Below, piece after piece: positions 50,257 through 58,850 of a stretch of DNA of 64,000 nt. The DNA is taken from contig NZ_FNVB01000009.1 in NCBI RefSeq assembly GCF_900108315.1, positions 372,001-436,000 of the forward strand, read 5' to 3'. The first letter of the stretch is position 1, and every line of letters starts with the position of its first letter. The translations under genes were made by a program, and so were the position numbers. Origin of the DNA: Saccharopolyspora kobensis. Lineage in GTDB: Bacteria; Actinomycetota; Actinomycetes; Mycobacteriales; Pseudonocardiaceae. A model generated the notes under the pieces. The model had not been told where the DNA came from. It made no database searches and saw nothing but the letters and a program-made list of their open reading frames with translations.

Positions 50257-50853
50257 TCACCCGCGCTGGTCGGGGGAGGGGCGGCGCATGGCCCAGGTCC
50301 GGGGGCCGTCGTCTGGGAGGTCCACCTCGGCGGTCACCTCGAAGCCCAGCTTCCGGTAGAAGGCCACGTTCGATTCGAGCGAGGTCTCCAGGAAGCACGG
50401 GAGGCCGGCGGCGTCCGCCGCGCGCAGGCCCGGTTCCAGCACCGCTCGGCCGAGTCCGCGGCCCTGCAGGCCCGGGCGGACTCCGATGGTGGCCAGGAAC
50501 CACACGGGTTCGGTCGGGCGGTGCGGCGCCATGGCCTGGTCGGCGGCGGCAGCCGCTTCCGCCCGGTCGCCCGCGATCTCCTGCGCTTCCGCCGCCATTC
50601 CGGCGAACACCGCCAGGTCGGTGTCCGGCGTCGTCCACACGGCCACGGCCTCGGCGTCTCCGCACACGTGCACCTGACCTTGCGGGAACCCGATGCGCTC
50701 CAGGTACAGGCGCTGGGTGCGGCGCACCCGGTCGAGGTGGTCGTCGGCTGAGATCGTGTGCCGGGTGAACGGGTAGTCGGCGAAGGCGGCGGCGAGGGTG
50801 TCCGCTGCGGCGTCGAGCTCGTCGACGACCGCAACACGCGCGGAAGAGGCCAT
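50257..50853 (-). CDS. GNAT family acetyltransferase
   Basis: 198 residues. The acetyl-CoA-binding motif A is VWFLATIGVRPGLQGRGLGRAVLEPGLRAADAAGLPCFLETS, followed by the typical NVAFYRKLGFEVTAEVDLP. Acyl acceptor unknown. The start is set at ATG 50853 (MASSARVAV) because TAGCGT at 50861-50866 lies seven bases upstream, making the eight residues before it untranslated. Confidence 0.88.
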   Translation of the reverse strand: MASSARVAVVDELDAAADTLAAAFADYPFTRHTISADDHLDRVRRTQRLYLERIGFPQGQVHVCGDAEAVAVWTTPDTDLAVFAGMAAEAQEIAGDRAEAAAAADQAMAPHRPTEPVWFLATIGVRPGLQGRGLGRAVLEPGLRAADAAGLPCFLETSLESNVAFYRKLGFEVTAEVDLPDDGPRTWAMRRPSPDQRG

Positions 50854-50945
50854 GCGGCCGACGCTATCAAGATCCACGACGACCGGACCACGCGTTTTCC
50901 GGCGCGGTGGCAGGCTGGTCGGCAGCAGCGCGAAGGAGCCGTCCC

Positions 50946-51362
50946 ATGTCGTTCACCGAACAGGAGATCGCCTACCTGCGGTCTCAGCCGATCGTCCGCT
51001 TCGCCACCGTCGACGCCGACGGGCAGCCCGACGTGGTGCCGCTCGCCTGCGAGTTCGACGGCGCCTGCTTCTGGGTCGGCGGGGCCGGGGCGTCGGTCGT
51101 CAACACCCGCAAGTTCCGCAACGTCCACGCGGGCAACCGCAAGGTCGCGCTCGTCTTCGACGACCTGGTGTCCTTCGACCCGTTCATCGCGCGGGGCATC
51201 CGCGTCTACGGCGAGGCGGAAGGACCGATCGAGCGGGTCGGGATGGTCGGCCCCGGCGTGTACCTGCGCGTCACCCCGACCACCTCCTGGAGCTGGAACA
51301 TGGCGGGTGAACCCGTCGGCGAGGACTGGTACGAGACGCGGCGCACCGTCCATCAGGCCTGA
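50946..51362 (+). CDS. PPOX-class F420-dependent oxidoreductase-like protein
   Basis: 138 residues, split-barrel flavin/F420-binding fold: FTEQEIAYLRSQPIVRFATVDADGQPDVVPLACEFDGACFWVGG, KFRNVHAGNRKVALVFDDL, RGIRVYGEAE, and ITS-like VYLRVTPTTSWSWN. This matches an actinobacterial F420-dependent PPOX subgroup; the physiological substrate is unknown. ATG at 50946 with GAAGGAG 9 bases upstream. The stop overlaps the convergent SWIM-protein stop by 10 bp. Confidence 0.83.
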   Translation: MSFTEQEIAYLRSQPIVRFATVDADGQPDVVPLACEFDGACFWVGGAGASVVNTRKFRNVHAGNRKVALVFDDLVSFDPFIARGIRVYGEAEGPIERVGMVGPGVYLRVTPTTSWSWNMAGEPVGEDWYETRRTVHQA

Positions 51363-52177
51363 CGCGCGGCCATCGCGCGGTAGGCGGGCCGGAGCAGGTC
51401 GATCGCCCGCTCACCGCCGATCTCCACCGGCAGCGGTTCGAGCTCGTCGAGGAGCGCGTCCGGCGGCGTGCTCTCCAAGCCCGCTGGTGGCACCGGGGGT
51501 TCCGGTGCCGTCCAGAACGTTTCCAGGGATTCCGAAAGCGGTGCGGCGTCATCGGTCTCCACCGCCGGACCGCTGGCCGTGCCGCGCAACGACCGCAGCC
51601 GGTCCAGGAGTTCCTCGCGGGAGCGGCCGCGCCAGGCGAGGATCTGGAACGGGTCCGCGTCGAAGGACTCCGCCAGCAGGTAGCAGGTCGCGGCGAGGTG
51701 CTTGCACGGGATTTCCCAGTCCGGGCAGGAGCAGTCCATCGTCAGCTCCCGCATGGTCGTCGGGAACAGCTCCAGGCCGAGCCCGGCGAAGACCTCCTCG
51801 ATCTCCGGCGGCATCTCCCCGGCCAGCAGCTTCGCCGCGTACAGCGCCTGACCGGCCAGCGCCTGCTCGACCTGCTCCCACTCCGCCGGGGTGAACGCCT
51901 TGATGCCGATGCGCGCCCGGTACGGCTGCGGCCGCGAGCCCTGCACCAGCCCCACCACCACGCTCGTCGACAGCGTCAGGTTCAGCACCTGGCCGGCCCG
52001 CGCGTAGTTCTTGCCGCGCTGCAACCGCCCGCCCATGCCGAACGACTCCAGCACCTCGATGAACCGGCGCGACCACCAGGTCTGCGCGATCTCGCCGCGC
52101 TTGCTGCGCGCCTTGATCCCGCCCTCGACGCGGATCGGTTTGCCGGTCTTGGGAAACCCGCCGTACCAGTCAGCCAC
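51353..52177 (-). CDS. SWIM zinc-finger protein, partner of the SNF2 ATPase
   Basis: 274 residues. The SWIM zinc finger (CxC...CxH) is CSCPDWEIPCKHLAA, near residue 150. Upstream, WWSRRFIEVLESFGMGGRLQRGKNYARAGQVLNLTLS is the conserved N-terminal part of this actinobacterial family. SWIM domains bind DNA or protein. The ATG overlaps the SNF2 gene end by 8 bp, so both are made from one message. The pair probably acts together on DNA, but its biological role (repair, defence or chromosome maintenance) is not settled. Confidence 0.87.
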   Translation of the reverse strand: MADWYGGFPKTGKPIRVEGGIKARSKRGEIAQTWWSRRFIEVLESFGMGGRLQRGKNYARAGQVLNLTLSTSVVVGLVQGSRPQPYRARIGIKAFTPAEWEQVEQALAGQALYAAKLLAGEMPPEIEEVFAGLGLELFPTTMRELTMDCSCPDWEIPCKHLAATCYLLAESFDADPFQILAWRGRSREELLDRLRSLRGTASGPAVETDDAAPLSESLETFWTAPEPPVPPAGLESTPPDALLDELEPLPVEIGGERAIDLLRPAYRAMAARQA

Positions 52178-55157
52178 CGACGGCCTCCGCTTCCAGCGCC
52201 ACCAGCTCGCGCAGCTGGCTGGTGGACAGCTCGGTCAGCCAGTTCTCGCCGGAGCCGACCACCAGCTGCGCCAGCGCCTTCTTGTCCGCCATCATCCGGT
52301 CGATCTTCTCCTCCAGGGTGCCGATGCAGGTCAGCTTGCGGACCTGCACGTCCCGGCGCTGCCCGATGCGGAAAGCGCGGTCGGTGGCCTGGTCCTCGAC
52401 CGCCGGGTTCCACCAGCGGTCCAGGTGGATTACGTGGTTGGCCGCGGTCAGCGTCAGCCCGGTGCCACCGGCCTTGAGCGACAGCAGGAAGATCGACGGG
52501 CCGTCGGCCTCCTGGAACCGGCGCACCATCTCGTCGCGGGCCCTCTTCGGCGTGCCGCCGTGCAGCAGCAGCACCTCGGTGTCGAAGCGGGCGGCCAGGT
52601 GCGGCACCAGCATCCCGGCGAAACCCGCGAACTGCGTGAAGCACAGCGCCTTGTCGCCCTCGGCCAGCACCGACTCGAGGATCTCCTCCAGCCGCGCCAG
52701 CTTCCCCGACCGGTCGGGCAGCGGGGAACCGTCGCCGAGCAGCTGCGCCGGGTGGTTGCACACCTGCTTGAGCTTCGACATCGTCGCCAGCACCAGGCCG
52801 CGCCGCTCCATGCCCTCGCTGTCGGCGATGCGCGCCAGCATGTCGTCCACCACCGCCTGGTACAGCGAGGCCTGCTCGGCGGTGAGGTTGCACAGCTGCT
52901 TCATCTCGATCTTGTCCGGCAGGTCGTCGATGATCGCCGGATCGGTCTTGAGCCGCCGCAGCACGAAGGGCCCGGTGACGCGCCGCAACCGGGCCGCGGC
53001 CTCGGTGTCGCCGTCGCGCTCGATCGGCACCGCGAACCGCGCCCGGAAGGTGCTCAGCGAACCGAGCGCTCCCGGGTTGGCGAAGTCCATGATCGACCAC
53101 AGCTCGGCGAGCCGGTTCTCCACCGGGGTCCCGGTCAGCGCGATCCGCTGCCGCGCGGACAGCCCGCGCACCGCCCGGGCCTGCCGGGAGTTGCTGTTCT
53201 TGATGTTCTGCGCCTCGTCGAGCACCACCCGGTCCCACCGGACCTCCCGCAGCACGGCCGAATCCCGCGCGGCCAGCGGGTAGGTGGTGATGACCAGGTC
53301 GTACCCGCCGACCTCCTCCATCAGGTCCTCGCCGGTGAGCCGGTCGGAGCCGTGGTGGACGTGCACCTTGAGCGCGGGCGCGAACCTGGCGGCCTCCCGC
53401 TGCCAGTTGCCGACCACAGACATCGGGCAGACCAGCAGCGTCGGCGCGCGAGGGCCCTCCGCGCGCACCAGCGCCTCCAGCGCGAGCAGCTGCACGGTCT
53501 TGCCCAGGCCCATGTCGTCGGCGAGGCAAGCGCCCAGGCCGAGCCGGTCCAGGAACGCCAGCCAGGCCAGGCCGCGTTGCTGGTACGGGCGCAGCGCGGC
53601 GGTGAACTGGTCGGGCGGCTCCACCGGCTCCAGGTGCCGTTCGAGCTGACCGGACAGCAGGTCGCCGACCCAGCCGCGCCCGCTGACCTGCACCACCGGC
53701 ATCGGCCGTTCGGCGTCCTCGGCCGGGAGCCCGGCCTGCAGCAGGACTTCGCCCGCGGTCATCTGCCCGCTGCCGGAGCGCTCCAGGAACGCCAGTCCGG
53801 CCGCGAGCCGCTTGCGGTCGATCCGGACCCACCGGCCGCGCAGCCGCACCAGCGGCACCTTCGCGGCGGCCAGCTCGTCCAGCTCCGAAGCGGTGAGTTC
53901 CTCGTTGCCGAGCGCCAGGTCCCAGCGGTAGTCGACCAGGTCGGCCAGCCCGACGCCGGATTCCTTGGCCACCGCGCCCGCGGTGCCGGTGCTGGTCGCG
54001 GTCAGCTTCAGCCCGAGTTCCTCCTCCGGCCGCCCCCACCAGGACGGCAGCAGCACGCCGAAACCGGCCTGGTCCAGCAGCGTCGCACTGGTCAGGAACT
54101 CGTAGGCGCCGTCGGCGTCGAGCAGCAGCTCGCTCGGGTGCGGCACGCGCAGCGCCGCGTCGAGCGCGGGGAAGATCCGCCCGGCCGTGCCGAGATCGGT
54201 GAGCAGCAGCTCCTCGGGCTCGTCGACCCAGCGCTGCAGGACCCGGCTGTCGCCCCGCCACACCTCGTTCGCCGACACCAGCACGCTCGGGTCGTCCACG
54301 GCCTGCAGCAGGAACTCCAGGCGCCAGTCCTCGTCGTCCTCGGGAGCGTGCAACCGGAAGCAGGTCCGCACCGGGTTCTGCCTGCCTCCGCTGGCCCGCC
54401 AGGTGTCCAGCTGGCGGGCCAGCCTCCGGACCCGCCCCTCGGCGCTGTCGAAGCGCGGCTCACCGGTCAACGCCCGCAGCCACGCCGCCGCCGCGGTCCG
54501 GCCGGAGGTCAGCTCGAGATCGGCGACCCGGCTGCGCACGATGCCGTCGACCAGCGAGTTCAGCGCGGTGCGCAGGACATCGGCCGGTGCGTCGCCGCGC
54601 TCGCAGCGAAACGCCGCGGGCATCGCGTCGCGCAGCGCCACGAAGTGCGCCGAATCGGTGCTGGAGAGCGCAGGCCGCCACCGCGCGGTCGGCCATTCGT
54701 CCACGTCGACCAGCGCGGGCAGCACCCGCCCGCCCGACACCAGCTGCTCAGCCCACTCGGCGAGGCTGCGCAGGAACCGCGCCGAGGTGCCCAGCCGGCA
54801 TCCGGGCACGTCCTCGTCCAGCAGCTCGAGCACCGTCGCCGGGTTGCACGACACGGCGGGGACCAGCCACTCACGCACCCGCAGCTTCCCGCGCGGTGCC
54901 GGCCCTGCGGTCAGCGGATCCCGGACGAGCTCGGGAGACGGGGCGGGTGCGGAGGCGTAGGACGGCAGCTGGATCCGAACGGAGTCGACCTTGCTCTGCT
55001 CCCCGAACGCATCCCGCAGCGCCTCGCCCGCAGCCGCGAACGGATGCGCCAGCGGGCCTCGCGGCGCGCGGCCGGGAATCCGCGCCGGCAGTCCGGAATC
55101 CTCCGCCCACACCACGAGACGTCCGTCCACGGTGCACAGGGCGTGCACGGCCCACAC
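52170..55157 (-). CDS. SNF2-family DNA-dependent ATPase/helicase
   Basis: 995 residues. The N-terminal 480 residues are the bacterial SNF2 extension. The ATPase core follows: YQQRGLAWLAFLDRLGLGACLADDMGLGKTVQ (motifs Q and I), LLVCPMSVVGNWQREAARF (Ia), VVLDEAQNIKN (DEAQ, II), ALTGTPVENRLAELWSIMDF (III), and C-terminal motifs IFLLSLKAGGTGLTLTAANHVIHLDRWWNPAVEDQATDRAFRIGQ (V, VI). All motor motifs appear intact, so it should translocate on double-stranded DNA. First gene of a two-gene operon with the SWIM protein. Repeat locus 4 begins 30 bp upstream of the start. Confidence 0.95.
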   Translation of the reverse strand: MWAVHALCTVDGRLVVWAEDSGLPARIPGRAPRGPLAHPFAAAGEALRDAFGEQSKVDSVRIQLPSYASAPAPSPELVRDPLTAGPAPRGKLRVREWLVPAVSCNPATVLELLDEDVPGCRLGTSARFLRSLAEWAEQLVSGGRVLPALVDVDEWPTARWRPALSSTDSAHFVALRDAMPAAFRCERGDAPADVLRTALNSLVDGIVRSRVADLELTSGRTAAAAWLRALTGEPRFDSAEGRVRRLARQLDTWRASGGRQNPVRTCFRLHAPEDDEDWRLEFLLQAVDDPSVLVSANEVWRGDSRVLQRWVDEPEELLLTDLGTAGRIFPALDAALRVPHPSELLLDADGAYEFLTSATLLDQAGFGVLLPSWWGRPEEELGLKLTATSTGTAGAVAKESGVGLADLVDYRWDLALGNEELTASELDELAAAKVPLVRLRGRWVRIDRKRLAAGLAFLERSGSGQMTAGEVLLQAGLPAEDAERPMPVVQVSGRGWVGDLLSGQLERHLEPVEPPDQFTAALRPYQQRGLAWLAFLDRLGLGACLADDMGLGKTVQLLALEALVRAEGPRAPTLLVCPMSVVGNWQREAARFAPALKVHVHHGSDRLTGEDLMEEVGGYDLVITTYPLAARDSAVLREVRWDRVVLDEAQNIKNSNSRQARAVRGLSARQRIALTGTPVENRLAELWSIMDFANPGALGSLSTFRARFAVPIERDGDTEAAARLRRVTGPFVLRRLKTDPAIIDDLPDKIEMKQLCNLTAEQASLYQAVVDDMLARIADSEGMERRGLVLATMSKLKQVCNHPAQLLGDGSPLPDRSGKLARLEEILESVLAEGDKALCFTQFAGFAGMLVPHLAARFDTEVLLLHGGTPKRARDEMVRRFQEADGPSIFLLSLKAGGTGLTLTAANHVIHLDRWWNPAVEDQATDRAFRIGQRRDVQVRKLTCIGTLEEKIDRMMADKKALAQLVVGSGENWLTELSTSQLRELVALEAEAVGG

Positions 55158-55187
55158 CGGATGATCCTCCTCAGCTCGCAGACTCCC

Positions 55188-55304
55188 GCGATTTCAATGG
55201 AAATCAGACGTCCGATTTCCATTGAAATCGCGCAACACCCCGGTGTGTCGGGCACCCGACGCACCGGGGCGCGTCGGGAAGCGCGCAATTTCAATTGAAA
55301 TTGC
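55188..55304. repeat. Composite A/T-rich palindromic repeat, locus 4 (44-bp unit, GC hairpin, 20-bp unit)
   Basis: Unit 55188-55231 (left arm GCGATTTCAATGGAAAT, centre CAGACGTCCG). The hairpin is CCCCGGTGTGTCGGG (55238-55252) paired with CCCGACGCACCGGGG (55255-55269), with one T/G wobble. A 20-bp perfect palindrome GCAATTTCAATTGAAATTGC follows at 55285-55304. It lies between the minus-strand genes nadE and the SNF2 gene, in the region that must carry the SNF2 promoter. Confidence 0.9.
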
Positions 55305-55354
55305 GTTCCTCCCGCGCCCGAGGCCGGCTCGGGCGCCTGGCCGGACCGAAGTCG

Positions 55355-57100
55355 TCACGGAGCGATCTCGCGCCACCGGTTGGTCAGCGGCAGCCGCCGG
55401 TCCCGGCCGAACGCCTTGAACGTGATCTTGGTGCCCGGCGGGTACTGCCGCCGCTTGTACTCGGCGCGATCCACCATCTGCAGCACCCGCTCGACCAGCT
55501 CGGCGTCGAAGCCCTCGGCGATCAGCTCCGCGTAGCTGCGGTCGCTCTCCACGTAGCCGTCCAGCACCACGTCGAGCACGTCGTACTCCGGCAGCGAGTC
55601 CTGGTCGACCTGGTCCGGCCGCAGCTCCGCCGACGGCGGCTTGGTGATCGAGTTCTCCGGGATCGGCGGCACCTCGCCGCGCTTCTCCGCGATCTCGTTG
55701 CGCCACCGCGCCAGCTTCCACACCAGCGTCTTCGGCACGTCCTTGATCGGCGCGAAGGCGCCCACCGCGTCGCCGTACATGGTGGAGTAGCCCACCGCCA
55801 GCTCGGTCTTGTTCCCGGTCGCCAGCACCAGGTGCCCGCGCTGGTTGGACAGCGCCATCAGCAGCACGCCGCGGGCGCGCGCCTGCACGTTCTCCTCGGC
55901 CAGCCCGGTCAGCCCGAGCTGCCGCACGTACACCTCGACCATGTCGGCGATCGGCTGCACCTCGAAGTGGCAGCCGATGCGCTCGGCCAGCTCGGCGGCG
56001 TCGGACCGGGAGTGCTCGGAGGAGTAGTTCGACGGCATCGAGACGCCGTGCACCGAGTCCGCGCCGAGCGCGTCGGCGGCCAGCGCCGCGACGACCGCCG
56101 AGTCGATGCCGCCGGAGAACCCGAAGGTCACCGAGCGGAAGCCGTTCTTGTGCACGTAGTCCCGCAGCCCGGTGACCAGCGCGCCCCACACCTCGGCCTC
56201 GTCGTCGAGCGGTTCGGCAGGCGGGGCAGGCGGCAGCGGCTGGTAGCCAGGAAGCGGCTCGGGCTGCAGCACGAGCCGCTGCACGTCGAAGGCGGGCATC
56301 CGCATCGGGCCCGGCTCGGCGGGCACGGTCGTCGAGGTGTGGCCGCCCGCGGTCAGCTCCAGGTCCTGGACCAGCAGGTGCTCGGTGAACTGCGGCGCCC
56401 GCGAAATGATCTCGCCGTCGGCCGCGGCTATCATCGAGTCGCCGTCGAAGACCAGCTCGTCCTGCGCGCCGACCAGGTTGACGTAGGCCATCGGCGCCCC
56501 GGCCTCCGCGGCCCGCCGCACCACCAGCGGCGTCCGGGCGTCGTCCTTGGCGCGCTCGTAGGGCGAGCCGTTGAGGCACACCACGAGGTCCACGCCGACC
56601 TGGCCCAGCGCCGCCACCGGGCCGCCGTTCTGCCAGATGTCCTCGCAGATCACCACGCCGACGTCGAGCCCGTGGAACCGCACGATCGGCAGGTCGAAGC
56701 CGGGCGCGAAGTAGCGGGCCTCGTCGAACACGCCGTAGTTCGGCAGGTGGTGCTTGTGGTAGGTCGCCACCACCTCGCCGCCGTAGAGCAGCGACGCGGA
56801 GTTGCGCGGGCCCTGGTCGTCGCGGCCGAGGTGCCCGACGACCACCAGCGCGTCCCCGCAACCGGAGTCCTGCAACCGGCGCGCGAGCTGCTCGACCTCG
56901 GTGAGGTTGGCAGCCGCGAACGACTTGCGCAGCGCCAGGTCCTCGACCGGGTAGCCGGACAGCACCATCTCGGGGAAGACCACCAGGTGGGCGCCCTCCT
57001 GAACCGCTCGGCGGGTCCACTCCAGGACCATCGAGCTGTTCCCGGCGATGTCGCCGACGCATGCGTTGACCTGTGCGAGTGCGATGCGCAACTGGGGCAT
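55355..57100 (-). CDS. nadE: Glutamine-dependent NAD+ synthetase
   Basis: 581 residues, two domains. The N-terminal nitrilase-type glutaminase has Glu in VVFPEMVLSGYP, Lys in YHKHHLPNYGVFDE and Cys in VVICEDIWQNGG. The C-terminal synthetase has the ATP loop FGFSGGIDSAVVAALAADALG and LATGNKTELAVGYSTMYGDAVGAFAPIKDVPKT, ending in KITFKAFGRDRRLPLTNRWRE. It makes NAD+ from deamido-NAD+ with ammonia from glutamine. The length is of the shorter type II kind, unlike the 679-residue M. tuberculosis enzyme. ATG at 57100 with a GAAGAT box six bases upstream. Confidence 0.95.
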   Translation of the reverse strand: MPQLRIALAQVNACVGDIAGNSSMVLEWTRRAVQEGAHLVVFPEMVLSGYPVEDLALRKSFAAANLTEVEQLARRLQDSGCGDALVVVGHLGRDDQGPRNSASLLYGGEVVATYHKHHLPNYGVFDEARYFAPGFDLPIVRFHGLDVGVVICEDIWQNGGPVAALGQVGVDLVVCLNGSPYERAKDDARTPLVVRRAAEAGAPMAYVNLVGAQDELVFDGDSMIAAADGEIISRAPQFTEHLLVQDLELTAGGHTSTTVPAEPGPMRMPAFDVQRLVLQPEPLPGYQPLPPAPPAEPLDDEAEVWGALVTGLRDYVHKNGFRSVTFGFSGGIDSAVVAALAADALGADSVHGVSMPSNYSSEHSRSDAAELAERIGCHFEVQPIADMVEVYVRQLGLTGLAEENVQARARGVLLMALSNQRGHLVLATGNKTELAVGYSTMYGDAVGAFAPIKDVPKTLVWKLARWRNEIAEKRGEVPPIPENSITKPPSAELRPDQVDQDSLPEYDVLDVVLDGYVESDRSYAELIAEGFDAELVERVLQMVDRAEYKRRQYPPGTKITFKAFGRDRRLPLTNRWREIAP

Positions 57101-57183
57101 GCGCCCATCTTCGCGCACCCGACCGGGCGGTGTCGTCCCGCCCGGCGCGACTCACACCGGCTCGTGCATGTCACGATCCAGTG

Positions 57184-58767
57184 GTGAACCGCCTACTGAC
57201 CGTGCTCTCCGCGCTCGCCGTGCTCAGCGCCGCCGCGTGCAGCCTGCCGGAGCAGACGCCTCCGCCGCTGCAGCCGCACACCGATCAGAAGGGGCCGGCC
57301 GGGCCCGTGCCGCCCGGCCTGGAGCGGTACTACGGGCAGCCGCTGAACTGGGGTCCGTGCGCGCCCTTCGCCACGACCGAGAGCGACCGGGCCTCCTACG
57401 TCGACCCGGGCCTGGAGTGCACGCGCGTGGAGGTTCCGATGGACTACGCCGACCCGCAGGGCGAGGTGATCACCATCGGCGTCCTGCGCAGCCCGGCCAC
57501 CGACCAGCCGCAGAAGATCGGTTCGCTGCTGATCAACCCCGGTGGCCCGGGAGCGTCCGGGATGAGCACGGCGGCGAGCCTGGCGGGCTCGGTGCGCAAC
57601 TCCGCGCTCGGCGAGCGGTTCGACCTGATCGGCTTCGACCCGCGCGGCATCGGCGCCTCCGAGCCCGCGGTGCGCTGCCTGACCGACCAGGAGCGCGACG
57701 CCAAGCGGCTGGACTCCGACGCGGACACCTCGCCGAGCGGTGTCGCGGAGACCGAGAAGGAGGAGCGCGACTACGCGGGCAAGTGCGCCGAGCGCACCGG
57801 CGCCAAGCTGCTGGCCAACGTCGGCACCCGCGAGGTCGCCAAGGACATGGACGTGCTGCGCTCGGCGCTGGGCGACCAGAAGCTCAACTACCTCGGCTAC
57901 TCCTACGGCACCCGGATCGGCGCGGAGTACGCCGAGCAGTTCCCCGGCAACGTGCGGGCGATGGTGCTCGACGGCGCGATCGACCCGGGAAAGTCGGCGA
58001 TCGACACGCTGGTGGCCCAGGGCGCCGGCTTCCAGCAGGCCTTCGACGACTTCGCGGCCTGGTGCGCGGCACGCCAGCAGTGCTCGCTGGGCCACGACCC
58101 GAAGGCCGCGTCGGCGCAGTTTCAGCAGATCGTCCGCCCACTGGCCGACGACCCGGTGCGCGCGGGCGACGGCCGCGAGCTGTCCTATTCGGACGCCACG
58201 ATGGCGGCCATCCAGGCGCTCTACGCGCCCAGCCTCTGGGCCCAGCTCGACGGCGGGCTCGCCGAGCTGCGCCAGGGCAGCGGCCGGAGCCTGCTCACGC
58301 TCGCCGACAGCTACTTCAGCCGCGACGAGCAAGGCCGGTACCCCAACACCAACGACGCCTTCGACGCCGTGCACTGCGTCGACGATCAGCGCGTCCTGGA
58401 CCCGGAGCAGCGTCGCGAGGCCGACCGCCGCTACCGCGAGGCGGCGCCGTTCCTGGACGACGGCAACCCGCCGAGCGCGGCGCGCGACATGTGCGCGTTC
58501 TGGCCGGTCCCGGTCACCGGCGACCCGACCGCGCCCGAGGTGACCGCGCTGCCCCCGACGCTGGTGATCTCCACGACCGGCGACCCGGCCACGCCCTACG
58601 CAGCGGGCGTCAAGCTGGCCGAGGCGCTGGACGGCCACCTGCTCACCTACGAAGGCACCCGGCACACGGTCTTCCTGCAGGGCGTCACCTGCATCGACGA
58701 CACGGCCACGAAGTACCTGATCGACCTGACGACCCCGGCGGACGGAGCTCGCTGCGCGGAGAAGTGA
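57184..58767 (+). CDS. Secreted alpha/beta-hydrolase (CaeA/Hip1, TAP-like C-terminus)
   Basis: 527 residues. A signal peptide with Cys near residue 20 (LSALAVLSAAACS) suggests a lipoprotein. The alpha/beta-hydrolase core has the oxyanion segment LLINPGGPGASG, the nucleophile Ser in GYSYGTRIGAEYA, and a C-terminal TAP-like part with the Asp in STTGDPATPYAAG and His in GTRHTVFL. M. tuberculosis CaeA (Rv2224c) next to glnA2 is a cell-envelope serine protease/esterase; synteny supports the same assignment. GTG at 57181 or 57184; the latter has CACGAT six bases upstream. A terminator follows. Confidence 0.88.
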   Translation: MNRLLTVLSALAVLSAAACSLPEQTPPPLQPHTDQKGPAGPVPPGLERYYGQPLNWGPCAPFATTESDRASYVDPGLECTRVEVPMDYADPQGEVITIGVLRSPATDQPQKIGSLLINPGGPGASGMSTAASLAGSVRNSALGERFDLIGFDPRGIGASEPAVRCLTDQERDAKRLDSDADTSPSGVAETEKEERDYAGKCAERTGAKLLANVGTREVAKDMDVLRSALGDQKLNYLGYSYGTRIGAEYAEQFPGNVRAMVLDGAIDPGKSAIDTLVAQGAGFQQAFDDFAAWCAARQQCSLGHDPKAASAQFQQIVRPLADDPVRAGDGRELSYSDATMAAIQALYAPSLWAQLDGGLAELRQGSGRSLLTLADSYFSRDEQGRYPNTNDAFDAVHCVDDQRVLDPEQRREADRRYREAAPFLDDGNPPSAARDMCAFWPVPVTGDPTAPEVTALPPTLVISTTGDPATPYAAGVKLAEALDGHLLTYEGTRHTVFLQGVTCIDDTATKYLIDLTTPADGARCAEK

Positions 58768-58774
58768 CCGGCCG

Positions 58775-58814
58775 TAGTCCGTTCGCCCGACGAGCACGGC
58801 GGCCGAACGGACTA
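58775..58814 (+). terminator. Terminator between the CaeA-type and DASS genes
   Basis: TAGTCCGTTCG (58775-58785) and CGAACGGACTA (58804-58814), a perfect 11-bp stem with an 18-base loop that can fold further. Confidence 0.7.
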
Positions 58815-58838
58815 TGGTGAATCAGATCACACCGCGCC

Positions 58839-58844
58839 TATCGT
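58839..58844 (+). promoter_or_regulatory. -10 box of the DASS transporter gene (leaderless)
   Basis: TATCGT, six bases before the ATG at 58851. Confidence 0.6.
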
Positions 58845-58850
58845 CTTGGA

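Noticed and set aside
52011-55298. 1095-codon plus-strand frame opposite the SNF2 gene
   Set aside because: Composition (His/Arg/Gln/Leu-rich repeats) is typical of antisense reading; the minus strand carries all SNF2 motifs.
5194-55304. A/T-rich palindromes as a CRISPR array or attachment sites
   Set aside because: Copies are tens of kilobases apart, not regularly spaced with unique spacers, and no integrase, tRNA or cas gene is near them.
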